A stretch of 64,000 bases of DNA from Siphonodentalium dalli (lineage: Eukaryota > Mollusca > Scaphopoda > Gadilida > Siphonodentaliidae). Below the pieces are notes generated by a model. The model made no database searches. It was not told where the DNA came from and was given only the letters and a program-made list of their open reading frames with translations. The DNA lies in assembly GCA_032622095.1 (NCBI GenBank), contig CP136069.1, positions 203,902,690 through 203,966,689 on the forward strand, read 5' to 3'. How positions within the stretch are numbered: position 1 is the stretch's first letter; each line of letters begins with the position of its first letter. The position numbers and the translations under genes were made by a program. Of the stretch, positions 22,243-33,482 are shown piece by piece.

Positions 22243-22481
22243 TTAACCCTTTGAGTGCCAGGGGCCGATCTAATCGGCCCTAAACCTACACAATAAGTCT
22301 GTTAAAGAATATAATAAAATATATTAAAATTGTGAAAAAAAAAAGAAAAAAAAAATTGTTAGGCCAATGCATTCTCTTATATATGCGAGGCGACCTATGG
22401 TCGACTCGCATATATAAGAGAATGCATTGGCACAGGGTATATGAGTTGATACAAAAATCGGCCTGGCACTCAAAGGGTTAA
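22243..22481 (+). mobile_element. Family B MITE, copy 2 (short form)
   Basis: TTAACCCTTTGAGTGCCAGG to CCTGGCACTCAAAGGGTTAA, perfect inverted ends with TTAA. One palindromic module lies after an A-rich stretch. GGGCCGATCTAATCGGCCC forms a small terminal hairpin. Confidence 0.92.
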
Positions 22482-22489
22482 GACTGGCT

Positions 22490-22823
22490 GAGTGTTCTCT
22501 GTGTAATGCTAATGCAGTACTGTCACTGATAAGACAGACTATAGTGTTGCTTCCCCTGACTCATGACACTCAGTACGATCGAACGTTCTCTGTGAGATGC
22601 TAATGCAGTATGGTCACTGAGACAGACTATAGAGTTGCTTCTCCTGGCTCAAGACACTCAGTACGAACGTTCTGTGTGATATGCCAATAATGCAGTAGTT
22701 AATTTCACTGATAGGCAGACAGACTATAGAGTTGCTTCCCCTGGCTCGTGATACTCAGTGTTCTCTGTGAGATGCCAATGCAGTACTTTCACTGATAGAC
22801 AGACTAGAGTCGCTTCCCCTGAG
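22490..22823. repeat. 84-91-bp tandem array overlapping the GPCR C-terminal codons
   Basis: Four units start TTCTCTGTG or TTCTGTGTG at about 22495, 22586, 22670 and 22761. Each includes GCAGTA, TCACTGAT, CAGACTA and GTTGCTTCCCCTG. The last unit supplies the final 23 codons of the receptor gene; the other three lie beyond its stop codon. Confidence 0.9.
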
Positions 22824-23723
22824 CTGTTCACACACGTGGCACGGACATTCTCGTCTAAACAGAATCAGTCTCAGACTCTTCCTGAATGGAACAATTAAGG
22901 ATAAGAAGACGAAGAACTTGTAAAATGAGTTCCCGATAGCGAACCACAGGAAATAGAAATTAAGTTTGCTCACAGTCTGTTGATTAAGATCCATCACCAA
23001 ATCGAAAACCTGCAAGCAGCACCACGGAAACCATGCGAAAACGTAAACAATAGAAAGCACAAAACAGATATGGTAATTCCAAGGTCGACTAGCGTGTTCG
23101 ACAAGGATTTTATCATAAACTTGTCTTTTTTCATGAAAGGATCCCGTAAATAGGTACATACCAGTGACGACGAGGGCGAATGATGGCGGGACGATCATAA
23201 GTGAACCGGCCGTGACGAAGTACGCTTTCTGGAATTGGGCTTCAATCAAACATAGGAACACACTACTGGTATACTTTGATCCATCTTCAAGAGCGAAAAG
23301 TGGTGGTCCGCAGAAACCGATCGCGATAATCCACGCAAAGCCGATCCAACATATAGATCTTTGTGTCGACATCATTATATTGTATCGCTGTGGTTTACGA
23401 ATCGCGACATAATGATCGACATTTAACCATGTCAACGAATAGAATCCTGCAATCCATAAGATGGTTATGGTATATGCTTGCCAGTGACAGAACTTCGCGC
23501 TTGAGTAAACCCAATGATCGTATAATGAAGTGAATATCGCGAATGGTGCTATAAATAATCCCAGACAGAGATCAGCGATTATCAGCGAGAGCAGGTATAT
23601 ACGATTGAAATCCTTGAAGCAGTCCGTCCAACACGCGACCAGTAGGATGAGGATGTTTGTCGTGATAATCATTAAAGTTATTGTGATGACCAGGAAGGTC
23701 TCGAATGTGAAGCTCGCAGACAT
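22755..23723 (-). CDS. Class A (rhodopsin-like) G-protein-coupled receptor, orphan
   Basis: A single open frame of 322 residues encodes seven membrane spans. I start at the ATG of MSASFTFETF: upstream in frame there is a TTG and then TAG, so this is the first ATG. Landmarks: N23 in TM1; LIIADLC with D51 in TM2; C79 at the top of TM3 pairing with C158 in loop 2; DHY at 103-105 where DRY is usual; W126 or W131 in TM4; P179/P180 in TM5; AWFPW with W231 and P233 in TM6; GNSFYKFF at 264-271 in TM7. The usual NPxxY is replaced by KFFVF. Cysteines 293, 295 and 298 could be palmitoylated. The N-terminus is very short and has no glycosylation site. The third loop is short. It should sit in the plasma membrane and sense an unknown ligand. 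A GPR21/GPR52-like or amine-receptor-like relation is possible but unproven. Intronless, so a retrogene origin is possible. Confidence 0.88.
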   Translation of the reverse strand: MSASFTFETFLVITITLMIITTNILILLVACWTDCFKDFNRIYLLSLIIADLCLGLFIAPFAIFTSLYDHWVYSSAKFCHWQAYTITILWIAGFYSLTWLNVDHYVAIRKPQRYNIMMSTQRSICWIGFAWIIAIGFCGPPLFALEDGSKYTSSVFLCLIEAQFQKAYFVTAGSLMIVPPSFALVVTGMYLFTGSFHEKRQVYDKILVEHASRPWNYHICFVLSIVYVFAWFPWCCLQVFDLVMDLNQQTVSKLNFYFLWFAIGNSFYKFFVFLSLIVPFRKSLRLILFRRECPCHVCEQLRGSDSSLSISESTALASHREH

Positions 23724-24164
23724 TGTGATCAGCAACTGTTTTAGGTTACACTAAAGTCACTTGATTTACTATGACATCCTCTTGCCCCTCTCTTGATGAT
23801 TACTGTATTAAGTCAGTTGGTCCTCTCTTGCCCCTCTCTTGGTCCTCTCTGATGGTCACTGTACATGTGCTACCTCATGCTGGAAACAGAAACAGTTTAT
23901 ATGAATTCAGTGTCCATATGAGGGACAGTGCTAGTGTCATCAAAAGTAACAACACTCATTACACTATGTAATCGCTTGAATATGGTCGGTTTCACATCAC
24001 GTTCTTGGTAGTTATATGTCCCATTCTCTGTATGCATTTTTTCAATGCTGCCTAATTTCAACACAAAATGGAGCGCATTTAAATGTTAATTATTATTATC
24101 AAGTTGGCCAGAATATATTAAGTCATATCGTTATCGATGGAAATTGCATGTAGATGGCGTGTTG
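23724..24164. other. Region upstream of the GPCR start
   Basis: No TATA box at a convincing position and no other gene. TTGGTCCTCTCTTGCCCCTC-like CT-rich direct repeats lie at about 23780-23850, a plausible promoter-proximal sequence. Confidence 0.3.
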
Positions 24165-24590
24165 TTATAATAATAATAATAATAATGACCAGTTTTATAT
24201 AGCGATTAATCAATTACTTGCTCTAACACGCTTGGTACAATATTACCCCAGTCATTTGTACAAGCCAACCAATGAACCGGCTGCAGGCGCTGCTCCAGTT
24301 TGATCAGAACAAGCTCTGATACTCATCAGTATGACAAGCTGACTGGTACTCTTTTAACACATGAGTGATGCGAAACCAACACAATACGAGCGACCTTGCT
24401 CAAGGGTCACAACTTGGCGCGAGTTTTGAAACAGCGATCAATCCGACAATTGCACGTCGCTCAAAGCGGCCAATACACTGCTATGTGGAGACTCAATGAC
24501 CGGCGACGAGCTGCGAACCCATATCGGTGTGTTTACAGCGAATACAAGTCCGACACGCTAACCACTGGACCACGGAGCTCCACGTTATGA
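24165..24590 (-). mobile_element. tRNA-derived SINE with ATT-repeat tail
   Basis: On the minus strand the head reads GGAGCTCCGTGGTCCAGTGG, with an A-box-like TGGTCCAGTGGTTAGCG, then a tRNA-like anticodon region (CGGACTTGTATTCG) and a B-box-like GGGTTCGCAGCTC. The middle has GACCCTTGAGCAAGG, a motif shared by several deep animal SINE core domains. The 3' end is TCGCTATATAAAACTGGTCA then (TTA)n, typical of SINEs mobilised by LINEs. The B box is degraded, so transcription is doubtful. Confidence 0.75.
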
Positions 24591-24599
24591 GAAAACTCA

Positions 24600-25805
24600 G
24601 ATCAATAAAACCCGTTGTCTGCACATCCCAACTTATATTCAGTTATCTATATAAAACCCGTCGTCTGTATGTCCCAACTTATATATTCATTTATCTATAT
24701 AAAATCCGTCGTCTGTACGTCCCAACTTACATTCATTTATCTATATAAAACCCGTTGTCTGTACATCCCAACTTATATTCATTTATCTATATAAAACCCG
24801 TCGTCTGTACGTCCCAACTTATATTCATTTATCTATATAAAACCCATCATCTGCACTTCCCAACTTATATTCATTTATCTATATAAAACCCGTTGTCTGT
24901 ACATCCCAACTTATATTCATTTATCTATATAAAACCCGTCGTCTGTACGTCCCAACTTATATTCATTTATCTATATAAAACCCTTCGTCTGTATGTCCCA
25001 ACTTATATTCATTTATCTATATAAAACCCATCATCTGCACGTCCCAACTTATATTCATTTATCTATATAAAATCCATCATCTGTACCTTCCAACTTATAT
25101 TCATTTATCTATATAAAACCTGTCATCTGCACGTCCCAACTTATATTCATTTATCTATTAAAACCCGTCGTCTGTACCTTCCAACTTATATTCATTTATC
25201 TATATAAAATCCATCGTCTGTACCTTCCAACTTATATTCATATATCTATATAAAACCCGTCATCTGCACGTCCCAACTTATATTCATTTATCTATATAAA
25301 ATCCATCGTCTGTACCTTCCAACTTATATTCATTTATCTATATAAAACCCGTCATCTGCACGTCCCAACTTATATTCATTTATCTATATAAAACCCTTCG
25401 TCTGTACGTCCCAACTTATATTCATTTATCTATATAAAACCCGTCGTCTGTACGTCCCAACTTAGATTCATTTATCTATTAAAACCCGTTGTCTGCACAT
25501 CCCAACTTATATTCATTTATCTATATAAAACCCGTCGTCTGTACGTCCCAACTTATATTCATTTATCTATATAAAACCCGTCGTCTGCACGTCCCAACTT
25601 ATATTCATTTATCTATATAAAACCCGTCGTCTGTACGTCCCAACTTATATTCATTTATCTATATAAAACCCGTCATCTGTACATCCCAACTTATATTCAT
25701 TTATCTATATAAAACCCGTCGTCTGTACGTCCCAACTTAGATTCATTTATCTATTAAAACCTGTCGTCTGTACATCCCAACTTATATTCATTTATCTATA
25801 TACCT
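24600..25805 (+). repeat. 46-bp tandem array, about 26 copies
   Basis: Unit ATAAAACCCGTCGTCTGTAC followed by GTCCCAACTTATATTCATTT and ATCTAT. Variants differ mainly at GTC/ATC and TAC/CAC positions and alternate in short blocks. It starts directly beside the SINE head. Confidence 0.97.
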
Positions 25806-26476
25806 TCGGGAGCCTTTATTCAGCATTGGAGCGGCCTGTGGTCCCTGTGTATGCTTCACGCACATTTGGACCTAAATATATTCCCAAAGGTTCATATTTG
25901 ACATATTTGATTCTGAAATAAGCCACGCCCATAATGGACTTATAACCTTTATTATGTTGGATGGCGCGGGCCACAGTGAAAACACATATATAGAGATATA
26001 TACATCTTGTCTGCAAATATGTTCATATTAAACCTAAATATTCATATTTATTTTATTCTGAAATAGGCCAATCATAAGTGAGCTTATTTTAAATTGTGTG
26101 TTGTATTATTTATTTAATTAAATTTTGTTAAATCGAAATCTTGAAAAACTAACGCCGTTTTAACTTCCGCCAGGGTACCCCGAGTTACTACACCAAATTT
26201 GGTTGAAATCGGACCAGCAGTCTGGGAGATAAATGCACACAGACTGATGGACGGACAGACAGATCCTACTCTTTTATATATAAAGTTGAATGTTGCCTTC
26301 GTTAATGAGTGGAATCGACGGAAACAGACGCAGTATGATATCCCACCAGTGGGTAGCGTTCAGCAGATTCAGAACTTGGTTAGAAAAGCCACATAAATGC
26401 CAACCGACCAGGACTAATACAGTTACAATACTGTTGGTGCTAAATATGCTCTTTTAATATTTCAGTTGAGTGTAAA
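25806..26476. other. Unassigned stretch with SINE/LINE-like end
   Basis: Around 26180-26285, CACCAAATTTGGTTGAAATC, GGACCAGCAGTCTGGGAG and GATGGACGGACAGACAGATC resemble the 3' parts of interspersed repeats common in marine invertebrates. CCTAAATAT(A)TTC and TTCATATT recur at 25870 and 26030. No gene. Confidence 0.4.
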
Positions 26477-26863
26477 TCTCATATATATTTTGAAGACCTC
26501 TGTTTGTCTGTATGTTTGTTTGTCTGTATGTCTGTCATTTATACAAATCTACGATTCTCGGCCGATCGGGACGAAACTTGGTACGTGTGTGTAGTTTGAC
26601 CAGGCGGTCGTCGTTGTCGTATTGGCGAGCCTGTGTGGCGCCCGCTTCGCGCATGCGCAGATGAGATCTCGGAAACGGGTGGAGCTATCGACTTGAAATT
26701 TGCTATGTGAATGTATCTTGCCCCGATACGAATTTTATCGGGTCGCCGAGCCCGTGCGACGCCAGCTTCGCGCATGCGCAGACGAGATCTCTGAAACGGG
26801 TGGAGCTATCGACTTGAAATTTGGTTTTTGAATAGCCCGGACAACTTCGGGCTCATCGGCTAG
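26477..26863 (+). mobile_element. Helitron-like non-autonomous element
   Basis: The 3' end has an AGCCCG/CGGGCT hairpin (26834-26853) followed by a short gap and CTAG, then T. This is the Helitron terminus (hairpin plus CTRR, inserted before T). A candidate 5' end TCTCATATAT follows A at 26476. It is GC-richer than its surroundings and contains a duplicated block with GCTTCGCGCATGCGCAGA at about 26644 and 26764, followed by GGGTGGAGCTATCGACTTGA. No Rep/helicase is encoded. Confidence 0.65.
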
Positions 26864-27174
26864 TCTGATATATATATAAGAATGTTAAAAGATCAAAATG
26901 TGCAAAAGGTGTAAATAGGCCGCAGTGCAGAGGCCTACGAACCCTACGCTGTTCAAGATCATAATGTGCACAAAGCACACAAAGGGACCACAGGCCTCAG
27001 CCGCTGATTAAAGGCATGATAAGTGGAGCCTGTTTCAGTTAGTATATAGTAATAAAGTAATAAGTTGATTTTGTTGCGTTCCATATGTGCATGCCTATAT
27101 GTGGGGTGGGGGGGGGGGGGTAAAAAATATAGTTTTTAGTGATATATATAATGTTCCCACGCTTTGACCAAAAT
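26864..27174. other. Unassigned stretch with poly-G run
   Basis: No gene. A G-run of about 14 lies near 27107-27120. AAGATCA(A/T)AATGTGCA occurs twice (about 26890 and 26955). Confidence 0.35.
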
Positions 27175-29341
27175 AAAGAGAAGCATGACCATTCCATTTC
27201 TAATATAATAAAGAGAAGCATGACCATTCCATTTCTAATATAATAAAGAGAAGCATGACCATTCCATTTCTAATATAATAAAGAGAAGCATGACCATTCC
27301 ATTTCTAATATAATAAAGAGAAGCATGACCATTCCATTTCTAATATAATAAAGAGAAGCATGACCATTCCATTTATAATATAAATAAAGAGAAGCATGAC
27401 CATTCCATTTCTAATATAATAAAGAGAAGCATGACCATTCCATTTCTAATATAATAAAGAGAAGCATGACCATTCCATTTCTAATATAAATAAATAGAAG
27501 CATGACCATTCCATTTCTAATATAATAAAGAGAAGCATGACCATTCCATTTCTAATATAAATAAAGAGAAGCATGACCATTCCATTTCTAATATAATAAA
27601 GAGAATCATGACCATTCCATTTATAATATAATAAAGAGAAGCATGACCATTCCATTTATAATATAATAAAGAGAAGCATGACCATTCCATTTATAATATA
27701 AATAAAGAGAAGCATGACCATTCCATTTATAATAAAGAGAAGCATGACCATTCCATTTCTAATATAAATAAAGAGAAGCATGACCATTCCATTTCTAATA
27801 TAAATAAAGAGAAGCATGACCATTCCATTTATAATAAAGAGAAGCATGACCATTCCATTTATAATATAAAGAGAAGCATGACCATTCCATTTCTAATATA
27901 AATAAAGAGAAGCATGACCATTCCATTTATAATAAAGAGAAGCATGACCATTCCATTTCTAATATAAATAAAGAGAAGCATGACCATTCCATTTATAATA
28001 AAGAGAAGCATGACCATTCCATTTATAATATAAATAAAGAGAAGCATGACCATTCCATTTATAATATAAATAAAGAGAAGCATGACCATTCCATTTATAA
28101 TATAAATAAAGAGAAGCATGACCATTCCATTTATAATATAAATAAAGAGAAGCATGACCATTCCATTTATAATATAAATAAAGAGAAGCATGACCATTCC
28201 ATTTATAATAAAGAGAAGCATGACCATTCCATTTCTAATATAAATAAAGAGAAGCATGACCATTCCATTTCTAATATAAATAAAGAGAAGCATGACCATT
28301 CCATTTATAATAAAGAGAAGCATGACCATTCCATTTATAATATAAAGAGAAGCATGACCATTCCATTTCTAATATAAATAAAGAGAAGCATGACCATTCC
28401 ATTTATAATAAAGAGAAGCATGACCATTCCATTTCTAATATAAATAAAGAGAAGCATGAACATTACATTTCTAATATAAAGAGAAGCATGACCATTACAT
28501 TTCTAATATAAAGAGAAGCATGACCATTCCATTTATAATATAAATAAAGAGAAGCATGACCATTCCATTTATAATAAAGAGAAGCATGACCATTCCATTT
28601 CTAATATAAATAAAGAGAAGCATGACCATTCCATTTCTAATATAAATAAAGAGAAGCATGACCATTCCATTTATAATAAAGAGAAGCATGACCATTCCAT
28701 TTATAATATAAAGAGAAGCATGACCATTCCATTTCTAATATAAATAAAGAGAAGCATGACCATTCCATTTATAATAAAGAGAAGCATGACCATTCCATTT
28801 CTAATATAAATAAAGAGAAGCATGACCATTCCATTTCTAATATAAATAAAGAGAAGCATGACCATTCCATTTATAATAAAGAGAAGCATGACCATTCCAT
28901 TTCTAATATAAATAAAGAGAAGCATGACCATTCCATTTCTAATATAAATAAAGAGAAGCATGACCATTCCATATATAATATAAATAAAGAGAAGCATGAC
29001 CATTCCATATATAATATAAATAAAGAGAAGCATGACCATTCCATATATAATATAAATAAAGAGAAGCATGACCATTCCATATATAATATAAATAAAGAGA
29101 AGCATGACCATTCCATTTATAATATAAATAAAGAGAAGCATGACCATTCCATTTATAATATAAATAAAGAGAAGCATGACCATTCCATTTATAATATAAA
29201 TAAAGAGAAGCATGACCATTCCATTTCTAATATAATAAAGAGAAGCATGACCATTTCATTTCTAATATAATAAAGAGAAGCATGACCATTCCATTTCTAA
29301 TATAATAAAGAGAAGCATGACCATTTCATTTCTAATATAAA
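27175..29341 (+). repeat. Tandem array of 30-36-bp units, about 62 copies
   Basis: Core AAAGAGAAGCATGACCATTC followed by CATTT and a variable AT linker. The linker takes discrete lengths giving units of 30, 32, 35 or 36 bp. The length pattern repeats between about 27650-28340 and 28480-29220, indicating block duplication. Minus-strand frames of up to 172 codons arise where 30- and 36-bp units alternate; they encode only a hydrophobic repeat and are rejected as genes. Confidence 0.97.
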
Positions 29342-29406
29342 TTGTTCATGACCATGGACACCAGAATGTAATAAAGAACATTTATATACCCGTCATTTAT
29401 TACGGC

Positions 29407-29854
29407 CAAGTCTGCAAATAGGGTGCCTGTCATTTGCAAAATAAGGTCTCCAGAGGGTGAATTTAGTTATGCTTTCCTGCACAGAGGGCTAGCATCACCA
29501 AATTCACCCTCTGGGGACCTCATTCTGATTAGGCCTCAACTGCAATTGGAGACCGAGGATCAGATTGAATTTCACTAGTTGAAGTTGGTGATGTTCACCC
29601 ATTATTCACCTGATTATGCATTTTATCTTCTGCAATTAAGGGATATAGAAATTTCCCAGAAGGAAAAAATAATTAAAAACAATTTTAATTTGAGACTATA
29701 CCGTAGATACTTCCTGCAAGATGAGGCCTAAGCAGAATGAGGTCCCCAGAGGATGAATTTGGTGATGCTAGCCCACTGTGTGGGAAAGTATCACTAAATT
29801 CACCCTCTGGGGACCTCATTCTGAAAATGACACACATGCCATTTGCAGGCTTGT
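29407..29854. mobile_element. Family F MITE, long form
   Basis: AAGTCTGCAAATAGGGTGCC to ATGCCATTTGCAGGCTTG, with two modules and the conserved centre (ATTTTATCTTCTGCAATTAA). Confidence 0.88.
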
Positions 29855-30076
29855 TTACGGCAATTCCCTAGTATACATATATAACATTACAAATAAATCA
29901 TTCAATTTATCTCAGTTTGAAGCAAAGTCAATAATCTACATAACGGAGAAGTTGTAACGTAATTGTCATGTCAGATGCAAATATCAATACTATAAAGTAT
30001 CAAATATATAGGCACGATTAAGTTTGGTCATAACTAAGACTTTGATTTGATATAATTATGTTTGTATACATTCAAT

Positions 30077-30561
30077 TTAACCCTTTCAGTGCCAGGGGCC
30101 GATCTCATCGGCCCTAATTTACGGTCTGTATAATCGGCCCTAAAAATATTTAAAAATAAAACATTTTTGTTTTTTAGATTTTTTTGGGTTGAATTGTTTT
30201 TTGGGTATGCTTAAGCATGCTATAGCGAATTTAAAAACAAACTGGTTAAAACCTTAGGGGCATGTTATAACTCAAAACTATCACCAAGTATTCATAGTAA
30301 TAATTTTGATGCCCATGAAAAACGTAAGATTCCCTGGCACTAAACCTACAAAATAAGTCTGGCACTGAAAGAGCTAGAGTAGAATATAAGAACAAAATAT
30401 TAAAATTGTAAAAAATAATAACAAATGATAAAAATTTGTTAGGCCAATGCATTCTCTTATATATGCGAGGCGACCTATGGTCGACTCGCATATATAAGAT
30501 AATGCATTGGCACAGGGTATATGGGTTGATACAAAAATCGACCTGGCACTGAAAGGGTTAA
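30077..30561 (+). mobile_element. Family B MITE, copy 3 (long form)
   Basis: TTAACCCTTTCAGTGCCAGG to CCTGGCACTGAAAGGGTTAA, 485 bp. It contains GGGCCGATCTCATCGGCCC, a conserved central block (CTTAAGCATGCTATAGCGAA; GATGCCCATGAAAAACGTAA) and one palindromic module. Confidence 0.95.
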
Positions 30562-30590
30562 AGCAGCACATATCTTTATATTATTTAAAT

Positions 30591-30670
30591 TTAACACGTT
30601 CACTGCCGACGCCCATTCAACTACATACAAAAAGGATTTGATTATTCGTAGTTAGCAGTGAACATGTTAA
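30591..30670. mobile_element. 80-bp TTAA-flanked mini-palindrome
   Basis: TTAACACGTTCACTGC to GCAGTGAACATGTTAA. Very short element with 16-bp inverted ends. Confidence 0.6.
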
Positions 30671-31009
30671 CTATCTTTAATCTGTCATGCACCATATAAA
30701 AAATTCCTTGACAAAAGTCAACAGTCATGAGAAGACGCAACCTTTCCACATGTGCATGTAAGGGTCCCACGGAGGAAATCAATTAAATATGAATGTTTTA
30801 GACCAGTCTCCCTCCCCTTCCCTATAGCACCTGAATCCTGGGAAGGTACTCAGAATGTTCTAGACCAGTCCCCTGGGACCTGATAGCAAAATTAATTAGT
30901 CAGGTTTAATTCATAATTTACTTGGCTACTTTTCCACCACATTACTTATGTTATCAGGTGCTATGAAGAAAATTAAAGGTTATAAGGGGGACTGTACACT
31001 AAATCCGGT
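30671..31009. other. Unassigned stretch
   Basis: No gene. GTTYTAGACCAGTC(T)CCC occurs twice (about 30796 and 30857). Confidence 0.3.
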
Positions 31010-31460
31010 CAAGCCTGAATTTAGTGTGTCTGTCATTTGCAGAATGAAGTCCCCAGAGGGTGAATTTAGTGACGCTATCCTGCACAGTGGACTAGCATCA
31101 CCAAATTCACCCTCTGGGGACATTCTGCATGGCCTCATATGCTATGATTGCTCAGATTGAAGTTCCAAAATGGTGAATATTGTGATGTACATCCATTGGG
31201 AACCTCGTTTATGCAATGTGTAGTCTGTCAATTTGGGGATATAGAGAAACTAAACTAAAAAAGAAATAGAAACTATGTGAGGAAGTTTCTATAGAAATTG
31301 GATAATAAAAAAACTATCCAGAGAAGATGAGGCCTAAGCAGAATGAGGTCCCCAGAGGGTGCATTTAGTGATGCTAGCTCTCTATGCGGGATAGTGTCAC
31401 TAAATTCCCCCTCTGGGGACCTCATTCTGCAAATGACAGGCACACTAAACTCAGACTTGT
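31010..31460. mobile_element. Family F MITE, second subfamily
   Basis: CAAGCCTGAATTTAGTGTGT to CACACTAAACTCAGACTTG. The terminal modules match family F, but the centre differs (GATGTACATCCATTGGGAAC, AGGAAGTTTCTATAGAAATT). Confidence 0.88.
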
Positions 31461-31602
31461 TCACACTGTACAAAGAATTACCCCGATGCCCTGTGTGATT
31501 CAAACCCTTACTGCCTTAAAGGTGTCCTCACAGGTTGTCTCACTAACCAACTGAGCTTGTGCTCCCATTTGAACATGTGCAGGTAAAACAATATGGATAC
31601 CT

Positions 31603-32459
31603 TTAACCCTTTCTTTACTAAATGGATTCTCCCATTCAGTTACAACATTATACACTGGAATGGTCTATTATTCATTAGGAGGGATGTTCTGGATATATGA
31701 GCAGATGGCAGACAAAACTAGAGGTGTGACTGTCCCAATGGGACTACGGATACCCCCCTGTTTTAAAAATACTAAGATGTTTCACATGTCAGTAAACATT
31801 TAGTTAAAATAATAAAATAACAGTTCCCATTGCAGGTGTACAACCATAACCCTAATCTTAAACCTATTGACCGAAAAATGTAGGAATAAAAGCTTGGACG
31901 AAATTATGCATGTTGCAAAAAAAGTTTGTAAGTCGAAAAAGAGGGATAACTCCACCAAACAATGTCGGACAGACGTCATAAGTTCCCATGGTACTAAATA
32001 TCTGTGCCACGTTTTAAAAAAATTGACCGAAAAATGTAGGAATAAAAGCTCGGACAAAAGTATACATGTTGCGAAAAATTTCTAAGTCGAAAAAGGGGGG
32101 ATAACTCCACCAAAAAAAGTCTGACATACGTCATAATCGCAGGTGCATAGGTTCCCATGGTGGTTGATGTCTGTGCCAAGTTTCACGAAAATTGATCAAA
32201 AAACTCAAAAAACTCCGGACAAATTTGTGTCCACGAACGGACGGACGACGGACGGACAAGCTGACTCCAGTATACCCCCCCTAACTTCGTTGCGGGGGGT
32301 ATAAAAAAAGATAATACAAGTGCAGAAGGATTCACATTCTTATGTGGGAAATATGTTCAGATATGGTAATAAGTTCAACAAACGATTATCGAACTTATTA
32401 TCTTAACATTATGTAAAGAATCTATTCGTAAATGAGCATTTAGTATAGACAGGGTTATA
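31603..32459 (-). mobile_element. Family G MITE, copy 2, split by a retroposon-like insert
   Basis: TTAACCCTTTCTTTACTAAA to ATTTAGTATAGACAGGGTTA. The two halves rejoin across 31718-32303; the continuing half has ATAATACAAGTGCAGAAGGA and TTCAGATATGGTAATAAGTT. Confidence 0.8.
31718..32303 (+). mobile_element. Retroposon-like repeat nested in family G
   Basis: An internal unit of about 158 bp is duplicated: ATTGACCGAAAAATGTAGGA at 31866 and 32024, and GATAACTCCACCAAA twice. The 3' end has GACGGACGGACAAGCTGACT, a hairpin of ATACCCCCCC and GGGGGGTAT around TAACTTCGTTGC, then an A-rich tail. This end type is widespread in marine invertebrate genomes. Confidence 0.65.
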
Positions 32460-32761
32460 TATAATTAGCCAAAGCCATGTTATATATGCCTTTAATTAGC
32501 CCTTCTTTGTAAATGCCATATTTAGCCCTATTTCATTTATCTCTATTGATATTATTTCCTGTCTGATTAATTTATCGCGTTTCCTTTGTTCGGAAATGAT
32601 TATATTTGATCGGATTAGGCCGGGACTTCCTGAGTAACACATTTATTGACTAAACTAATAGATTGATTTAATTCACTGAGGGAGTATCATTTTCTGCTGT
32701 ATATTATCACAATATAAGGACAATAGTCTATTAGGACATATGAAACATGCTGGTAGGTCAT

Positions 32762-32925
32762 AAACTAATTTTCATTAGAATTACCATGTTGTTTGCATCA
32801 TTCATAGAGCACACAAGTGTTTTGCATTAATCCATGGCTCAAATTCATTCATTTGTTGCATATATTCTGTTTAGTATAAAAGGAGATGGTCCCATAAATA
32901 GCCGGATTTAGTGTACAGCACCCCT
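32762..32925 (+). repeat. Interspersed repeat J copy 2
   Basis: Matches 15436-15935 without the family A insertion. It ends GTGTACAGCACCCCTTTAA, resembling the right end of the 40003-40602 element. Confidence 0.6.
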
Positions 32926-33198
32926 TTAACCCTTTCTATACTAAATACTCATTGATGAGTAGTTCCCTTAAGAAATGTTCAGATAATAAGTTCAACAAAC
33001 GACCATAGGTTGTTTCTTTAACTTATTGTCTGAAAATTTCCCACCAATGAATACGAATCATTCTGCTCTTGTATTATCTGTTTTTATGTCTGCCGTCTTC
33101 TTTTATTACCTCAACACCCCTCCAAATGAATAATAGACAGTTCCAATGTATACTTTTTTAACTGGATGGGAGAACTCATTTAGTATAGAAAGGGTTAA
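32926..33198 (+). mobile_element. Family G MITE, copy 3 (complete)
   Basis: TTAACCCTTTCTATACTAAA to TTTAGTATAGAAAGGGTTAA. The interior has AATGTTCAGATAATAAGTTC and its inverted partner. It abuts the next element after 8 bp. Confidence 0.92.
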
Positions 33199-33206
33199 TA
33201 GTACTA

Positions 33207-33469
33207 TTAACCCTTTCATGACAGGAGCTGTGCTGCTGCAGAATTAAAGACCCTGTGCCAGTGCAATCTTTTTTATATGCAAGTCTCCCATAGAGAGCTT
33301 CACATATATAAGAGACTGCACTGGCTTACAAGGTCAAGGTAATTATTGTAAGGCCAGTTCATTCTGTTATATATGCGAGGCTCCCTATGGGAGACTCGCT
33401 TATGTAAGAGAATGCATTGGCACAGGGTTTTCGCAAAATTTCAGGAAGCTCCAGTCATGGAAGGGTTAA
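33207..33469 (+). mobile_element. Family D MITE, copy 5 (complete)
   Basis: TTAACCCTTTCATGACAGGA to TCCAGTCATGGAAGGGTTAA, 263 bp, with two palindromic modules and GGCTTACAAGGTCAAGGTAA between them. Confidence 0.93.
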
Positions 33470-33482
33470 GGTACAACTTTTA

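Noticed and set aside
23723-23735. Upstream start MLITM for the GPCR
   Set aside because: The first codon there is TTG, not ATG. The first true ATG in frame is at 23721-23723, with an in-frame TAG upstream.
24500-24590. Functional tRNA gene on the minus strand
   Set aside because: The B box and acceptor pairing are degraded, and a SINE body with an ATT-rich tail follows.
27446-29219. Minus-strand open frames of up to 172 codons with MVMLLFIYI-type repeats
   Set aside because: They arise from a tandem array whose 30- and 36-bp units are multiples of three. There is no non-repeat sequence and no gene signals.
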